Shown here one piece after another: positions 8,741-19,140 of a stretch of 64,000 nt of DNA; the stretch's first letter is position 1, and every line of letters starts with the position of its first letter. Source of the DNA: Diphasiastrum complanatum (lineage: Eukaryota; Streptophyta; Lycopodiopsida; Lycopodiales; Lycopodiaceae); the NCBI GenBank assembly GCA_029204225.1, contig CM055097.1, forward strand, positions 124,001-188,000, given 5' to 3'. The notes under the pieces were generated by a model that was not told where the DNA came from, did no database searches, and was given only the letters and a program-made list of their open reading frames with translations. The position numbers and the translations under genes were made by a program.

Positions 8741-11060
8741 ATTATTGATAAGACCTAGGAGTGTCCTAAACTTCTCAAACTTTTCACAACCAAGTCCTGA
8801 AGATATCTGCAACTTGATCATTGGTGTCGCAGTAGATCAACCAGCTTCATACTTATCTATAGAACCATCAGACTTAAACTTGGTTCTATACAAACACTTG
8901 CAACCTGCTGGAAGTACAACAAGATCCCATGTCTCGTTTTACATGATAGAACTGTACTCCTCATCCGTAGCAGTCTTCCAAACTTGTTCCTTTGCAGCAT
9001 CTTCATAAAATAAAGGATCCTTTGAATCCAACATTGAAGTCATAAACGCATAATGCGTTTCTTCACCATCTTCATGATAGTGTCCACTTGACCGTGTCAA
9101 TCTCTTAGCTCCTTGTTGACTCGATTCTCCCTCATCCAAAATTTGACTATCCTGTATAGTTTCACAATACCATCTTGGTAACTTCTTTGTAGGTGACCTA
9201 GAAGGAGAATATGTATCAAATACTCTTGACCTTTCCTTCCGTTTACCAAGATCCACCTGTGTACTTACCCTTGGTACAATTTGTGTAGAAGCTGTATCAC
9301 ATGGACCTGTATCTTCCAGAACATCATCTATAACAGGAGTTTTTGATGAAGGAGAAAATACATCCTCCTCATGATCTTCTAGGTTAGAAGACTCACTTTC
9401 TTCGAACACAACATCCTTGTTCATAATCACCTTCTTACTGGTAAGATTATAAAGGCGATATGCCTTCTCTTGCTCATCATAACCAAGGAAAAAACACTTG
9501 ATTGCCTTTGAATCAAGTTTTTGGCGATTATCTTTAGGAATATGAGCATATGCTACACAACCAAAAACTCGTAGATGGTCCACTTTAGGTTTTATACCTG
9601 TGAAAGCTTCTTCTAGAGTTCGATTTAGAACAACTTTTGTAGGCCTTCTGTTAAGTAAGTAAACTGCTATACTAACTGCTTCGCCCCACAAATGATTCTT
9701 GAGATTCTTACCTTGTAGCATGCTTCGAGCACTCTCCACAATAGACCTATTCTTTCTCTCGGCTACTCCATTATGTTGTGGTGTATTAGTTGAAGCAAAT
9801 TGTCTCTTGATTCCATGTTCTTTGCATAATTCCTGGAATTCGATAGATATGAACTCACCACCCTTATCTGAACGTAGAATCTTGATTTGCTTTCCTGTCT
9901 GCTTCTCAACAAGTGATTTGAACTGAGTAAAGAACTTAAAAGCTTGACTCTTATACTTAAGCAAGTATATCCATACTTTCCTTGAAAAATCACAACTGAG
10001 TAAAGAACTTAAAAGCTTGACTCTTATACTTAAGCAAGTATATCCATACCTTCCTTGATAAATCATCCACAAATACCGTGAAGTAGGATGCTCCCCCTAT
10101 AGACTGAGTCCGCACAGGACCACATAAGTCTGTATGAACAAGCCCCAAGATCTCCTTGGCTCTATATGCTCCATCCTTAGGAAACTGCATACGATGATGC
10201 TTGCCCATAACACATCCTTCACAGATTTTTTCCGAAGATACAATATAAGGTAATCCTCTTGCCATGTTATTGTCTTTTAGAACCTGTAAGCTTTTATAGT
10301 TCAAATGTCCAAACTTTTCATGCCATATCCTGCTCTCCATGCTATCAGAAGCTGCACAAACCTGATGATCCAATGTAGATGCATCAAGTTTATAAAGTTG
10401 ACCTTCCAAATATCTTGTGACCACAACTTTGTAACCTTTGTTTTTGTCTTTGATAAGACACTTCTGATCATCAAACTTTGCTTTCATATTCTGTTTAGTG
10501 ATAGCAGAAACTGAAAGTAAATTCTTCTTTAAACCTAGAACATAGAGAACATTCTTAATTTCTCCTATATCCCCTGAAGGTAAATGTACTCTCACTGTAC
10601 CTCGGCCTTTGATGTCGTAAGAAGAATTGTCTCCAACCTTGACATGTGAATTTACACCAGTGTCATCAAACTGTGTAAACCACTCACGATGTGGTGTCAT
10701 ATGTTGCGTTGCTCCAAAATCAATGTACCAACAATCGTTAGAGTTCTCTGATGTTGAAGCTGAGAATAACTCATAGCATCCCACAGCTTCACTTTTGTCT
10801 TCGTCTTCAATGAAGTTGCCTGACTGCTTCTTCTTGTCCTGGATAGCCTTCTTTTTCCTGCACTCAAACGCAAAGTGACCATATTTACCACAAAAGTTAC
10901 AATTCCCATTTCTCTTTGGATTGGACTTCGAACTGTCTCCTTTTTCCGAATTGTCCTTGCTTTCTTGCTTCTGATCCTTTTTACCTCCTTTCTTCTTGCC
11001 CTTCTTACCTTGATTCTTGGTAAAGAAACCCAGCTCCTTGAAATCTTCCCTAGACATCAA
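8741..11060 (-). pseudogene. Copia A pol: zinc knuckle, protease, integrase, RT remnant
   Basis: The first frame (11,060-9,990) holds a Lys-rich linker, a CCHC knuckle at residues 54-67 (CNFCGKYGHFAFEC), a protease site reading WYIDFGATQHMT where Asp-Ser-Gly is usual, a GAG-pre-integrase block (WHEKFGHLNYKSLQVL, CEGCVMGKHHRMQF) and the integrase start HTDLCGPV. A 73-bp tandem duplication at 9921-10,066 shifts the frame. The second frame (10,072-8,939) continues integrase (RSDKGGEF, NGVAERKNRS, HLRVFGCVAY, KCFFLGYDEQEKAYRLYN). Only the first strands of RT follow (LVVLPAGCKCLYRTKFKSDG), then a jump to the RNase H tail (DTNDQVADIF). Most of RT and RNase H is deleted, so the element cannot move by itself. 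Confidence 0.9.
9921..10066. repeat. 73-bp tandem duplication inside copia A integrase
   Basis: Two head-to-tail copies (9921-9993 and 9994-10,066), identical over nearly their whole length. They begin AACTGAGTAAAGAACTT and end near TTTCCTTGA. Each encodes SRKVWIYLLKYKSQAFKFF on the minus strand. Because 73 is not a multiple of 3, the duplication itself causes the integrase frameshift. Confidence 0.9.
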
Positions 11061-11700
11061 GTTAATAATTTGTCTAGCTCTTCACGACTAATAATTTGTC
11101 TAGTTGTTCGCGACTAATTATTTGTCTAGCTGTTCGCGATTGATTATTTGTCTGATGTTTCGATGCTTAATGTTTGGCTACGTGATTTTTATCACTGTTG
11201 TTTTGTTTGAAATTGATAGGCATAGTCATGCACGAGGAAAGAGGAAGATAGCTTATTCCGCTGCGCTTCGAATACTTTTCATTCGAGTTCGTTTCTTTTC
11301 GAGTTCGTGTCTTTTCAAGTTCGTTTCTTTTCGAGTTATCTTCACACCTCTTTCCAATATGGTATCAGAGCTATTTCTATAGCCTGATAAGCTTCCACAG
11401 AAACAAGACTCTACTAGCCGATAGAGTAATTGTCTTCTTGTTGTGTAATTTAGCACCAGATTCTTTTACTTAAATCATTGATAGTTACTGCTATCACCTA
11501 GACTAATCTTCCACATGGATTCCCAAGGGACAATCATGGACAAGCTTGATGGAGCCAATTATCATCTGTGGAAATTCAAGATGAGAACCGTGCTAATGGC
11601 TAAGGAGTTGTATGACGTTGTTACAGGTGCAGAGGGGAAACCCAAAGCTGACAACGTAGCAATCTCCAGATGGAAGCTGAAGGATGGCAAAGCATTTGTG
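11061..11700 (+). mobile_element. Nested copia 5' end: LTR, PBS and gag start, opposite strand
   Basis: A plus-strand LTR (about 11,061-11,360) ends next to TGGTATCAGAGC at 11,361-11,372, a PBS for initiator tRNA-Met. About 150 bp further a gag start (11,515) reads MDSQGTIMDKLDGANYHLWKFKMRTVL, the typical copia Gag N-terminus, until about 11,695. It lies inside copia A gag: the interrupted minus-strand gag resumes on either side. The rest of the inserted element is missing, so either only its 5' end was retained or the 3' part was deleted. Confidence 0.75.
11066..11155 (+). repeat. Short tandem repeat, about 27-bp unit, 3-4 copies
   Basis: The unit AATAATTTGTCTAGCTGTTCGCGACT (with variants) repeats head to tail at the outer end of the nested copia LTR. 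The last copy is degenerate. Confidence 0.75.
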
Positions 11701-12276
11701 CTAATCTTCGTAACTCTTCTTGAAGTAGCAAACCATTCACGTCGTCGAATGTCGACGATCTCTCCCTCAAACTCAGTGTCATAACAAAGTTTTGATACTG
11801 AAATGGTAAGCTATTCAAAACAATTTGTACAAGAGTATTGTCAAGTACAATTTCCCCTATAGAAAACAACTGATCTCTTAGATCCTTCACCCTGGTAATA
11901 AAATCCGTAATGGATTCTTCTGATTTTTCAAGGTATGAAGTTTATTATTCAAGAACAAAGCTCAAGATTTACTCACCGTTTCATATGTATTTCTAAGAAT
12001 ATCCCATGCATCCTTAGGCCCGACTGCATTCCTGATCAGAGGAATAACCTTATGCTTCACGGATAAGTTGATGATATGATGCGCACATTGCACCCACTTC
12101 TCAAATGTCCTTCTATCTTGATCATTGAGACCATGAGCCATCACCTCTTGGCCCATGACAATTTCCCAATAATCTTTGTCCTGAAATATATTCTGAAGTT
12201 TGAACTTCCACAAGCTGTAGTTAGATCCATCTAACTTGCTTGATTCCGGTAAAACGTATTCATGCAGACTTCCCAT
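11700..12276 (-). pseudogene. Copia A Gag, broken by a frameshift and a nested insertion
   Basis: The N-terminal part (12,276-11,962) reads MGSLHEYVLPESSKLDGSNYSLWKFKL..., the copia Gag signature, up to DAWDILRNTYET. A second piece (11,890-11,700) continues it as MKDLRDQLFSIGEIV..., ending in the helical SSTFDDVNGLLLQEELRR. It then meets the opposite-strand insert at 11,061-11,700, beyond which the basic linker and zinc knuckle of the same element continue. Confidence 0.8.
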
Positions 12277-13024
12277 CTTTGTCGTACAAAAATAATAGGA
12301 TTTTTACTAGGGATATGACTGCATGCAACAATCTATTAATTGTCACCTTCCCTGGATACCACCTGTCCAAATATTGCTTACCTCAAATTTGCCTGTCTGT
12401 TGTCCCAGATAGAAATTGTCTGGTTCTGACCTGAATCTGATTTGACCTCCCTCAGATAACACCTATCTGATCTTTGCCTGTACTAAATAGAACCGGTCTG
12501 GTTTTGACCTGTCCAGGTTTTGCCGCCCTCAGATAACACCTATCTTATTGCTACTTGTCCCAGATAGAACCTGTCTGATTCTGATCTTACCTGTCCAGAT
12601 TCTGCCGCCCTCAGATAACACCTATCTGATTGCTACATGTCCCGGATAGAACCTGTCTGGTTCTAATAGGCCTATCTAGATTCTATTGCCCTCAGATAAC
12701 ACCTATCTGATTGTTGCCTGTCCTCAGATGACACTGATCTCAGTTGTTGCCTCCTTTGCTGTAGATATGACCTACACCAATTGTTGCCTGCCTGCGCCAA
12801 ATACTGCCGCCCTTAGGTAATACCTCTATCCTGAAAATTGCCTCAAGTAAACCTGCAACAAAACCTGTCTGTCCTCAGAAGTCACCTGCAACAAGTACTA
12901 CCGCCCTCAAAAGTACCTTCTCCAGCTGCTACTGCCCTCAGGTAAAGCCTACAACAGTTGCTGCCTTCACCATATGTGACCTGCACCAACACCTTATTTC
13001 GTAGATCCTAATCTTAGGAACCTT
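12277..13024 (-). other. Copia A untranslated leader with minisatellite
   Basis: About 0.75 kb between the PBS and the gag start, with no coding signal. Much of it consists of imperfect tandem repeats (see 12,404-12,725), and degenerate CCTGTCC/GCCGCCCTCAG-type units continue to about 12,960. Confidence 0.7.
12404..12725. repeat. Minisatellite, about 80-bp unit, 4 imperfect copies
   Basis: Units start near 12,404, 12,483, 12,559 and 12,640. Each contains CCAGATAGAACCTGTCTGG, then CCCTCAGATAACACCTATCTG, then TTGC(C/T)TGTC. Copies differ by substitutions and small indels. More decayed half-units follow to about 12,960. Confidence 0.85.
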
Positions 13025-13036
13025 GCTCTGATACCA
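13025..13036 (-). other. Copia A primer-binding site
   Basis: Minus strand TGGTATCAGAGC immediately inside the inner end of the LTR at 13,037. It marks this LTR as the 5' LTR. Confidence 0.85.
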
Positions 13037-13372
13037 TGATAGAATTCACAAATCGGAGTAGACTAATCTTATTAGTACTCACGCAAAACATCAATCACAA
13101 TCTAAAGAAGAGAGACTGCAAGAAGCTATGCTTCATAAACTGAAAACTGAGATGACAATGGAGGAGGGCACCCATCTGCTCTTATAGAGACTGCCCATAC
13201 TCAAAAGCAAAAGCTATCCTTCTACAATAGCAATTGGAATGCTAATTATGAAGTCTTAACAATAGAAATCTATGCTATCTTAGTTAAAATAGATTTCTAT
13301 ACTATTCTAACAAAATTCGTACTAACTTAGGTACCTATACTAAAGATAGAAATAGGCCTTCTAGCACGCACT
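13037..13372 (-). repeat. Copia A 5' LTR, outer end truncated
   Basis: It begins right after the PBS and shares 13,249-13,372 with the 3' LTR at 8541-8685. The outer 40-odd bases present at 8686-8727 are missing. The sequence switches abruptly to Ty3 integrase at about 13,373. Confidence 0.75.
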
Positions 13373-13759
13373 CTGCCAAACATAAATGCTGATCCCAATC
13401 CTTCCCGGAAGGAGAAACAAAATGTCGAAGGTAATCCTCAAGGATCTGATTAAGGACCTCGGTCTACCCATCAGCAGTAGAATGATATGCAGTGCCCATT
13501 AGAAGCTGTACATCCAAAATACGCATAAGCTCTATCCAGAATGTAGATGTAAACTTACTATCCCGATCAAATAAAGTAGTATGCCCTGACGTAAAAGGGA
13601 AGCAATTTGGAGCTGAACCTCATCACGTTCATCTTTAGACATACGATATGGAGCACAAGAAGGTGGGGTAGCACCAGGAATAAGATCAATATGGTGGGTG
13701 ACATCTCGTAATGGTGGCAGAGATGTAGGTTCTGAAAAGACAACAGAATACTGATGCAA
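13373..13759 (-). pseudogene. G3 Ty3 pol fragments: RT linker joined to integrase
   Basis: From 13,759 down: VVFSEPTSLPPLRDVTHHIDLIPGATPP and APYRMSKDERDEVQLQIASLLRQG, the segment just before the RT palm. Near 13,580 the sequence jumps to the integrase core: RDSKFTSTFW, TAYHSTADG-stop-TEVLNQILEDYLRH, DWDQHLCLAE. RT, RNase H and the N-terminal integrase domain are deleted between them. The end is cut by the copia A LTR. Confidence 0.8.
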
Positions 13760-13831
13760 TCACCTGAGGAAGAGGACCCATGGTTGGAGCAGGAGGAGCA
13801 ACAACTGATGTACTCTGAATGATAAAAAGAG

Positions 13832-14944
13832 CTACACCCTAAGCCTTTGGCAGGCTACGCATAAACTGCTTCCCGGTAACCAACTAATAGTCACCCTGGG
13901 AATCGATACCAGAAAGTAAATGATTCCGACCAACAAGATCCACTGCAACAGTACCAAGTGATGGAAACCAATCTGCACCAAGAATAATGTGCGCTCCGAA
14001 GAAATAATATAGAAATCTGCATGTCCAGAGAAGTCACCAATGCTATAGTCCAAGTCCTGAAACATCTGAGAGCTGATAAAAGTATGTGAACTAGCAACCT
14101 TGACACTGAGAGACTGTGTAGCAGAAATAGGTGTAGCACGAATCCTGGTGGAAATGTAACTGCTAATAAATGAGTGTGTACTGCCAGTATCCACCAAAGC
14201 AATATATTCTCGCCCCAAAATGCGAACACGTAACCGAATAGAACGAGGACCAGGACGCCCAGCCCAAGTAGCATAAGCAAGTTGCACATGGCAAGCGGCA
14301 GAAGCAGGATCATCAAGAAGCGGGTCAACCGGCTCATCAACAGAATGTGGGTCAGGAGTATCAAGAATTTGGAGATAAACATCAGAATCATCAGGAGTAA
14401 GAGCCTCATGGTAAAAAACAGCGGTAGGAGGACCAGGAGACTGTCGGCAATCACGGGCTAGATGATCTGGACTCTTACAGCGAAAACAGAGGCGCTTCTG
14501 CTGAATCTTAGCGAACTCTGCGGCTGAATAACGGCGAACAAAGGCAGGCAGTGGAAAGAGAGCGAGAAAAACTAGAAAAGTGGACAACTCAGGATACTTA
14601 TGCTGCAGGGTAGTAGCCAAGGAGATAGCATCTGAGAGAGTAGGAGGCTGAAAAGAGGAAACATCATATCTTAAGGAGCCTCTAAGACCAGCAATAAAAC
14701 GTGAAATAAGCTCTGTAGGATGAAGATCAATAAAAAGGTAGGAAATTTCAGTAAACTGATCAATATAAGCAGTCAATTTACTAGTATGGCGAAGGCTACG
14801 AAACAGATCATGTTGGAGAACCAACCACTGTGGGTCAATCATAGCCATACAAAAATCATGATGAAAAGTAGGCCATATATGTAATCCCTCACGAGTAGGC
14901 TCAAAGCAATAGACACGCCACCAAGTCTGAGCTCGACCGGGCAG
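13832..14944 (-). pseudogene. G3 Ty3 Gag and protease, N-terminally truncated
   Basis: The frame opens with LPGRAQTWWRVYCF, the conserved mid-Gag tryptophan block, so the Gag N-terminus is missing. Next come FHHDFCMAMIDPQW, a helical region, a knuckle CFRCKSPDHLARDC (CX2CX4HX4C), an acidic linker and the retropepsin motif ALVDTGSTHSFIS. The upstream end coincides with the right inversion junction near 14,945. The reading frame drifts near its end (about 13,900), before the RT linker of the same element. Confidence 0.8.
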
Positions 14945-16687
14945 AGTTGAATGCAAGAGTTTGACATGTCTATCAGATATAAACGTGGAAAATTCAATAT
15001 AGTAGCAGATGCCCTTAGCAGAATGCCTATGATAAACGAGCTGAGTTTTACTCAGATTCGTAATGAGTTACTCGAATCCTTGAGAGGGAAATGCCAGCAT
15101 GATGCATTATTCTCTACTATCTGGAACTCAGTCCAGAGCAGACAGTTACAGACTCTAGAACCAGTTCCCAGGGCTGGTGCCAGTTCATCCAAGAATACGG
15201 CAGCTTCCGTTGAGGATGATGACGAGTCCGAGTATACGTCATCAGATGACGTTGAGGATTCTGAGCCTGTATTACCCAAGCAAACCCCAGTGGTTGAGGG
15301 TCAGTTGACTCAAGGATTTGAATGGAAACAATATTCCATTCAGGATGAGTACTTGCTCTATAGAGATAGAGTATGTGTCCCCAATTCAGAGGATTATAGG
15401 CAGCAGGTCCTATATGAATGTCATGACAATCCTAGTGCGGGACACCCAGGCATACAGAAGACCTATGAGCTTCTTCGTAGGCAATTTTTCTGGCCCAGTA
15501 TGAAAAAGGACGTCCACCAGTATGTAACCAGTTGCCAAAAATGTCAAGTAAATAAAGCAGAGCGTTTAAAGGTAGGAGGGTTGTTGCATCCCGTAGAAAT
15601 ACCAGCTGGTAAATGGGAGAGTATCTCCGTGGATTTTATAGTAGGCATGCCTAAAACCCAAAAGGGTAATGACGCTATATGGGTCACAGTTGACCGTCTG
15701 ACCAAAATGGCTCATTTCATTCCGACCAAAACAACCGTTAGAGCTCCAGAGTTAGCGAGGTTGTTTGTAGACGGGCTATTTAAATTATACGGTCTACCTT
15801 CCGGCATCGTCAGCGACCGGGACAGTAAGTTTACTGGAAATTTTTGGAGGGCAATATTCCATCATCTCCATACTAAACTTAATATGAGTACCACTGACCA
15901 TCCACAGACGGACGGTCAAACAGAAAGGGTAAATCAAGTGCTGGAGGATATGCTTCGTGCATACGTCAGCAAGAGGCAGACTAATTGGGAGGAGTATCTC
16001 TCGATATTAGAGTTTGCTTACAACAGTACCAAACATTCAGCTACGGGATACAACCCATTTATGCTGATGTACGGTTTTCAACCACGCTCACCCACAACTG
16101 TAGGGTTTAAACAAGAAAAAGTTGAAGCAGCCAGAAACTTTTTAGAGGACCTAAACCAGATGATAGAACATGCTAAGCGTAGCATTAGGCAGTCCCAGGA
16201 TCGAGCCAGGCATTATGCAGATCCACACAGACGGGATGTGCAGTTCTCCACTGGTGAGAAAGTCTACTTGAGAGTCCTAGTTGACTCTAAAACCCTCAAA
16301 TCAGGAGTGTGTGCTAAGTTGTCTCCAAGGTATTGTGGTCCCTTTACCATCAGTAGGAGACTAGGCAAGGTCACCTATGAACTAGAACTCCCACAGAGCA
16401 GTAAGGTTTTTCCAGTCTTTCATGTAAGTCAGTTACGAAAAGCCTTAACCAGATCAGATAATCTGGTAGGGGACAGTGTACTAGTTCTCCCATTGGATCC
16501 TCAACAACCTCCACATGAACCAGAGGAGATTCTTGATAGTAGAGAGACGCAGACTCGTCATACTCTATACCGAGAATATCTGGTTAAGTGGAATGATCAG
16601 CCTGTTGAGAATGCCACTTGGGAAAGAGGCAGCGTCCTTCGCAAGATTTTTCCAGACTTTGTCTTAGAGGACCAAGACGGTTCTTAA
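14945..16687 (+). CDS. G1 Ty3 chromovirus pol, C-terminal half: RNase H end, integrase, chromodomain
   Basis: An uninterrupted frame from 14,951 (578 residues). It opens with the last RNase H residues (QEFDMSIRYKRGK, ADALSRM). An acidic linker precedes the integrase zinc domain (about 154-198: CHDNPSAGHPG, CQKCQ). The catalytic core has D228, D289 and E325, giving D,D-35-E spacing. A GPF-like region (SPRYCGPFTISRRL) and a C-terminal chromodomain (about 510-570: PEEILDSRE, YLVKWNDQPVENATWE) follow. Chromodomains of this group can target integration to heterochromatin. About 0.35 kb of RNase H is missing between this half and the RT half at 1,582. A stop lies just upstream of the first Met. Confidence 0.92.
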
Positions 16688-16698
16688 GGGGGAGGGAG
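16686..16698 (+). other. G1 polypurine tract
   Basis: AAGGGGGAGGGA immediately precedes the 3' LTR, right after the pol stop codon. Confidence 0.85.
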
Positions 16699-17056
16699 TG
16701 TTACGAGCTCGTAACCAGTGCCGAACCCTAGAGAACACAGATAGGTCAGATACCACAGTCAGGGTCGTGTCCAGCGTACATGACCAACAGGGCAAGACAG
16801 TGTGAGTAGTGTGCCCCAGCACGGTCCATAGCCATGGCGGGCCTAACACAGCCTAGGGACCCTGTCAGCAGGATAGGGCCCCCGGTTGGGTCCCGACGTG
16901 CAGTCGGCCACGTTAGTGCCACGTGGCCGACATTTGGCAGTAGCATGCTACCAGTCCTCACACTGGGCTAGGAGGGGCTTACTCTATATCAGGGAGTAGG
17001 CAAGGTTGGGTGGATCAGTTAGTGTTCGCCCTACTGTGGTGTTAAGATCTATTACA
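16699..17056 (+). repeat. G1 3' LTR, 358 bp
   Basis: It starts TGTTACGAGCTCGTAACC and ends ATCTATTACA. It is the inverted counterpart of the LTR at 5199-5556, equal in length and differing at about five positions by eye. It is followed by the second copy of the 5-bp target duplication. Confidence 0.95.
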
Positions 17057-17061
17057 CATCG
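17057..17061. other. Target-site duplication of G1, right copy
   Basis: CATCG directly after the 3' LTR, matching the reverse complement of 5557-5561. Confidence 0.85.
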
Positions 17062-18390
17062 GCATCTCAGATCATATTTGGAGTACCATTGGCGTGAAAC
17101 AGGGTTGTTCTCTATCTCCAACCCTGTTTGGGCTATATATCGACAAGCTTGAGAGAGTCATTGAAGGATGTGGTGGCATAGGTTGCAGACGAGTATCTTG
17201 ATTGCTATACTTTTATATGCTGATGACGTGGTTCTCTTATCTTCTACTAGAGAGGGATTACAGCGCAGCTCGACAGTCTTCATGCCTTCTGTAGTAGATG
17301 GGCACTGGAGGTTAACATATTGAAAACTAAAGTTATGGTTTTCAACACATCGAGAGCTTTTATGCAGCGCCAGGTACTCATCTTTGATAGGCAGCCCTTG
17401 GAGGTTGTATGTTCTTACACTTACCTTGGCGTACTTTTTATAGGCCCTATCTTTGGTATGCGACAGGCAGCTTCCGCCAGGCTTGGGAATGGTCATGCCT
17501 CCCTTGTCCAGTTAGAGCGTTTTTGTTTCAGACGGTTTATTCGGGTTGCCCCGAGTAAATGTCAGTTTTTTGATACTCTCGTTATCCCCATAGCCCTATA
17601 TGCAGCAGAGGTATGGTGTACGGGTCTTACATCATCTGATTGGGCCAGTATTTCACGACTGCAGGTTCTCATGCAATCTGGGATGGTACGGGCTAAGCCG
17701 TCTGTCCCACAATAGATTATACTGACAGAGTTCGCGGTTCCACCCATACAATTGTCCGCCATCTTCCAGCTTATCCTATATATTCAGCATATCATGATGC
17801 TACCCACAGATGAGCAGAGATACATACAGACGACACTTGCTTCATCACGACACCTTCATGACCAGGGGTATCGACTATCATGGTTCACTCAGGCCTCCCA
17901 GATACTGGACACACTTGGCATATCCATCGCAGACCTTCCATCAGGCACCCATGAGTATATCTGACGCTTTCTTTATAGAGCATATCTGAGACGGCGGACA
18001 TGGTAGGGAACGCTCGGGGTCAAACCCGACTATTACAGGGCACACTTTTTGGAGCTAGTTTCAAATCCAGATTTCCAGTTTTGCCACACTATCTCACCTT
18101 AGGACTATCTCATGGGCTCCGGTTTCTATTGGGCCAGTTCTGAATATCTTCACATGAGTTGGCTATTGAGACTGGACGCTTCCAGGGCACCCATGGGAGG
18201 AGCGGATTTGCCAATTGTGCTCATTAGCTATGGTCGAGTCAGAGGAGCATTTCTTATTCACATGTCCAGTTTACTACGAGATCAGAGGGCGATATCATTA
18301 CCTTTTTCGTCAGACACCAGCTACATTGCAGTCCCTTATCTCATATGGTCATTGGGCTCTACTTGGAGTGGGGACCCTTGATCTATACAA
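17057..18390 (+). pseudogene. LINE ORF2: RT C-terminal part and cysteine-rich tail, continuation of 5557-6111
   Basis: The frame resumes with GISDHIWSTIGVKQGCSLSPTLFGLYIDKLE, shifts near 17,180, then shows the catalytic LLYADDVVLLS (17,212-17,243). It continues with KTKVMVFNTS, QPLEVVCSYTYLGVLF, ALYAAEVWCTGL and VPPIQLSAI. The end includes an ICQLC...H...C-type cysteine/histidine motif near 18,210-18,260, typical of the tail of L1-type ORF2. Several frameshifts and stops are present. It is the downstream half of the LINE gene interrupted by G1. Confidence 0.85.
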
Positions 18391-18690
18391 TTGACTTAAG
18401 AGTGGCATTTCAAGAAACGTTATGGTTCAAGAAGCATAGGTTACGGAAAGAGTCTCTTAACCTTTCATTTGCCTTCTCTCTTCCCATTGGCTTGGAAGGG
18501 CACTCTGCAGCCATCTACAAGAGGAGCTTGAAGACACCTACATTGGTTGGATCACGGAGGAGCACCTTTGTTTGGAACTTGGAGCTTGAAGGCACCTTGG
18601 AGCAAGGAGGTTCCTTGTAGGGCACTTGGAAGATCTTCGTGGGCACCATTCCCAAGCTTGAAGGGCAGCCTCAAATTTCTTGTAAATTTG
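18391..18690. other. Unassigned sequence
   Basis: No convincing coding signal. It contains GAGCTTGAAGG-type repeats (near 18,525, 18,580 and 18,655). It may be LINE 3' untranslated sequence or the edge of the following Ty3 relic. Confidence 0.4.
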
Positions 18691-18770
18691 GTACAAGAGA
18701 GGTGCTGAAAAATGTGTGGCCTTCACATGGGAATTCCATACAAGAGGTGCCGAAAATCGTGTGGCTGATG
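18691..18770. repeat. Imperfect tandem duplication, about 45-bp spacing
   Basis: ACAAGAGAGGTGCTGAAAAATGTGTGGC is followed by ACAAGAGGTGCCGAAAATCGTGTGGCT. The second copy encodes the RNase H end TRGAENRVADAL, so the first is a duplicate of it. Confidence 0.6.
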
Positions 18771-19140
18771 CATTATCTCTTATATTGTATCATATTTCTT
18801 TTGTGGTCATTGAAAATGACCTAATTGCTGAGATCAGACAAGCTCTACAAGAGGATCCTCATTGTAAGGACATTGTGAGAGGCAAATCTTGTTAGGAGGA
18901 GAGTTCTAGTCTCTTTGCTCACACTTACCTTAAATACCATAGAAGATGGTATGGTCAAGAGAAATGGCAAACTTCTCGTGCCAGCTTGTGGGGAGCTACG
19001 TAAGACGATTGTCCATTTATTTCATGATAGCCCTAGTGTAGGTCATCCTAGTGTAAATAAGGCCTATGAGCTGACCGTACGTAACTTTTGGTGGCCTAAG
19101 TTAAAAAGGATGTTTACAGTATGTGATGCACTATTTGAAA
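18716..19140 (+). pseudogene. Ty3 RNase H end and integrase zinc domain relic
   Basis: FTWEFHTRGAENRVADALS (RNase H end) is followed by FVVIENDLIAEIRQALQEDPH. After frame changes come KRNGKLLVPACGELRKTIVHLFHDSPSVGHPSVNKAYELTVRNFWWPKLK, the HH half of the integrase zinc domain. The catalytic core is absent. Confidence 0.75.
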
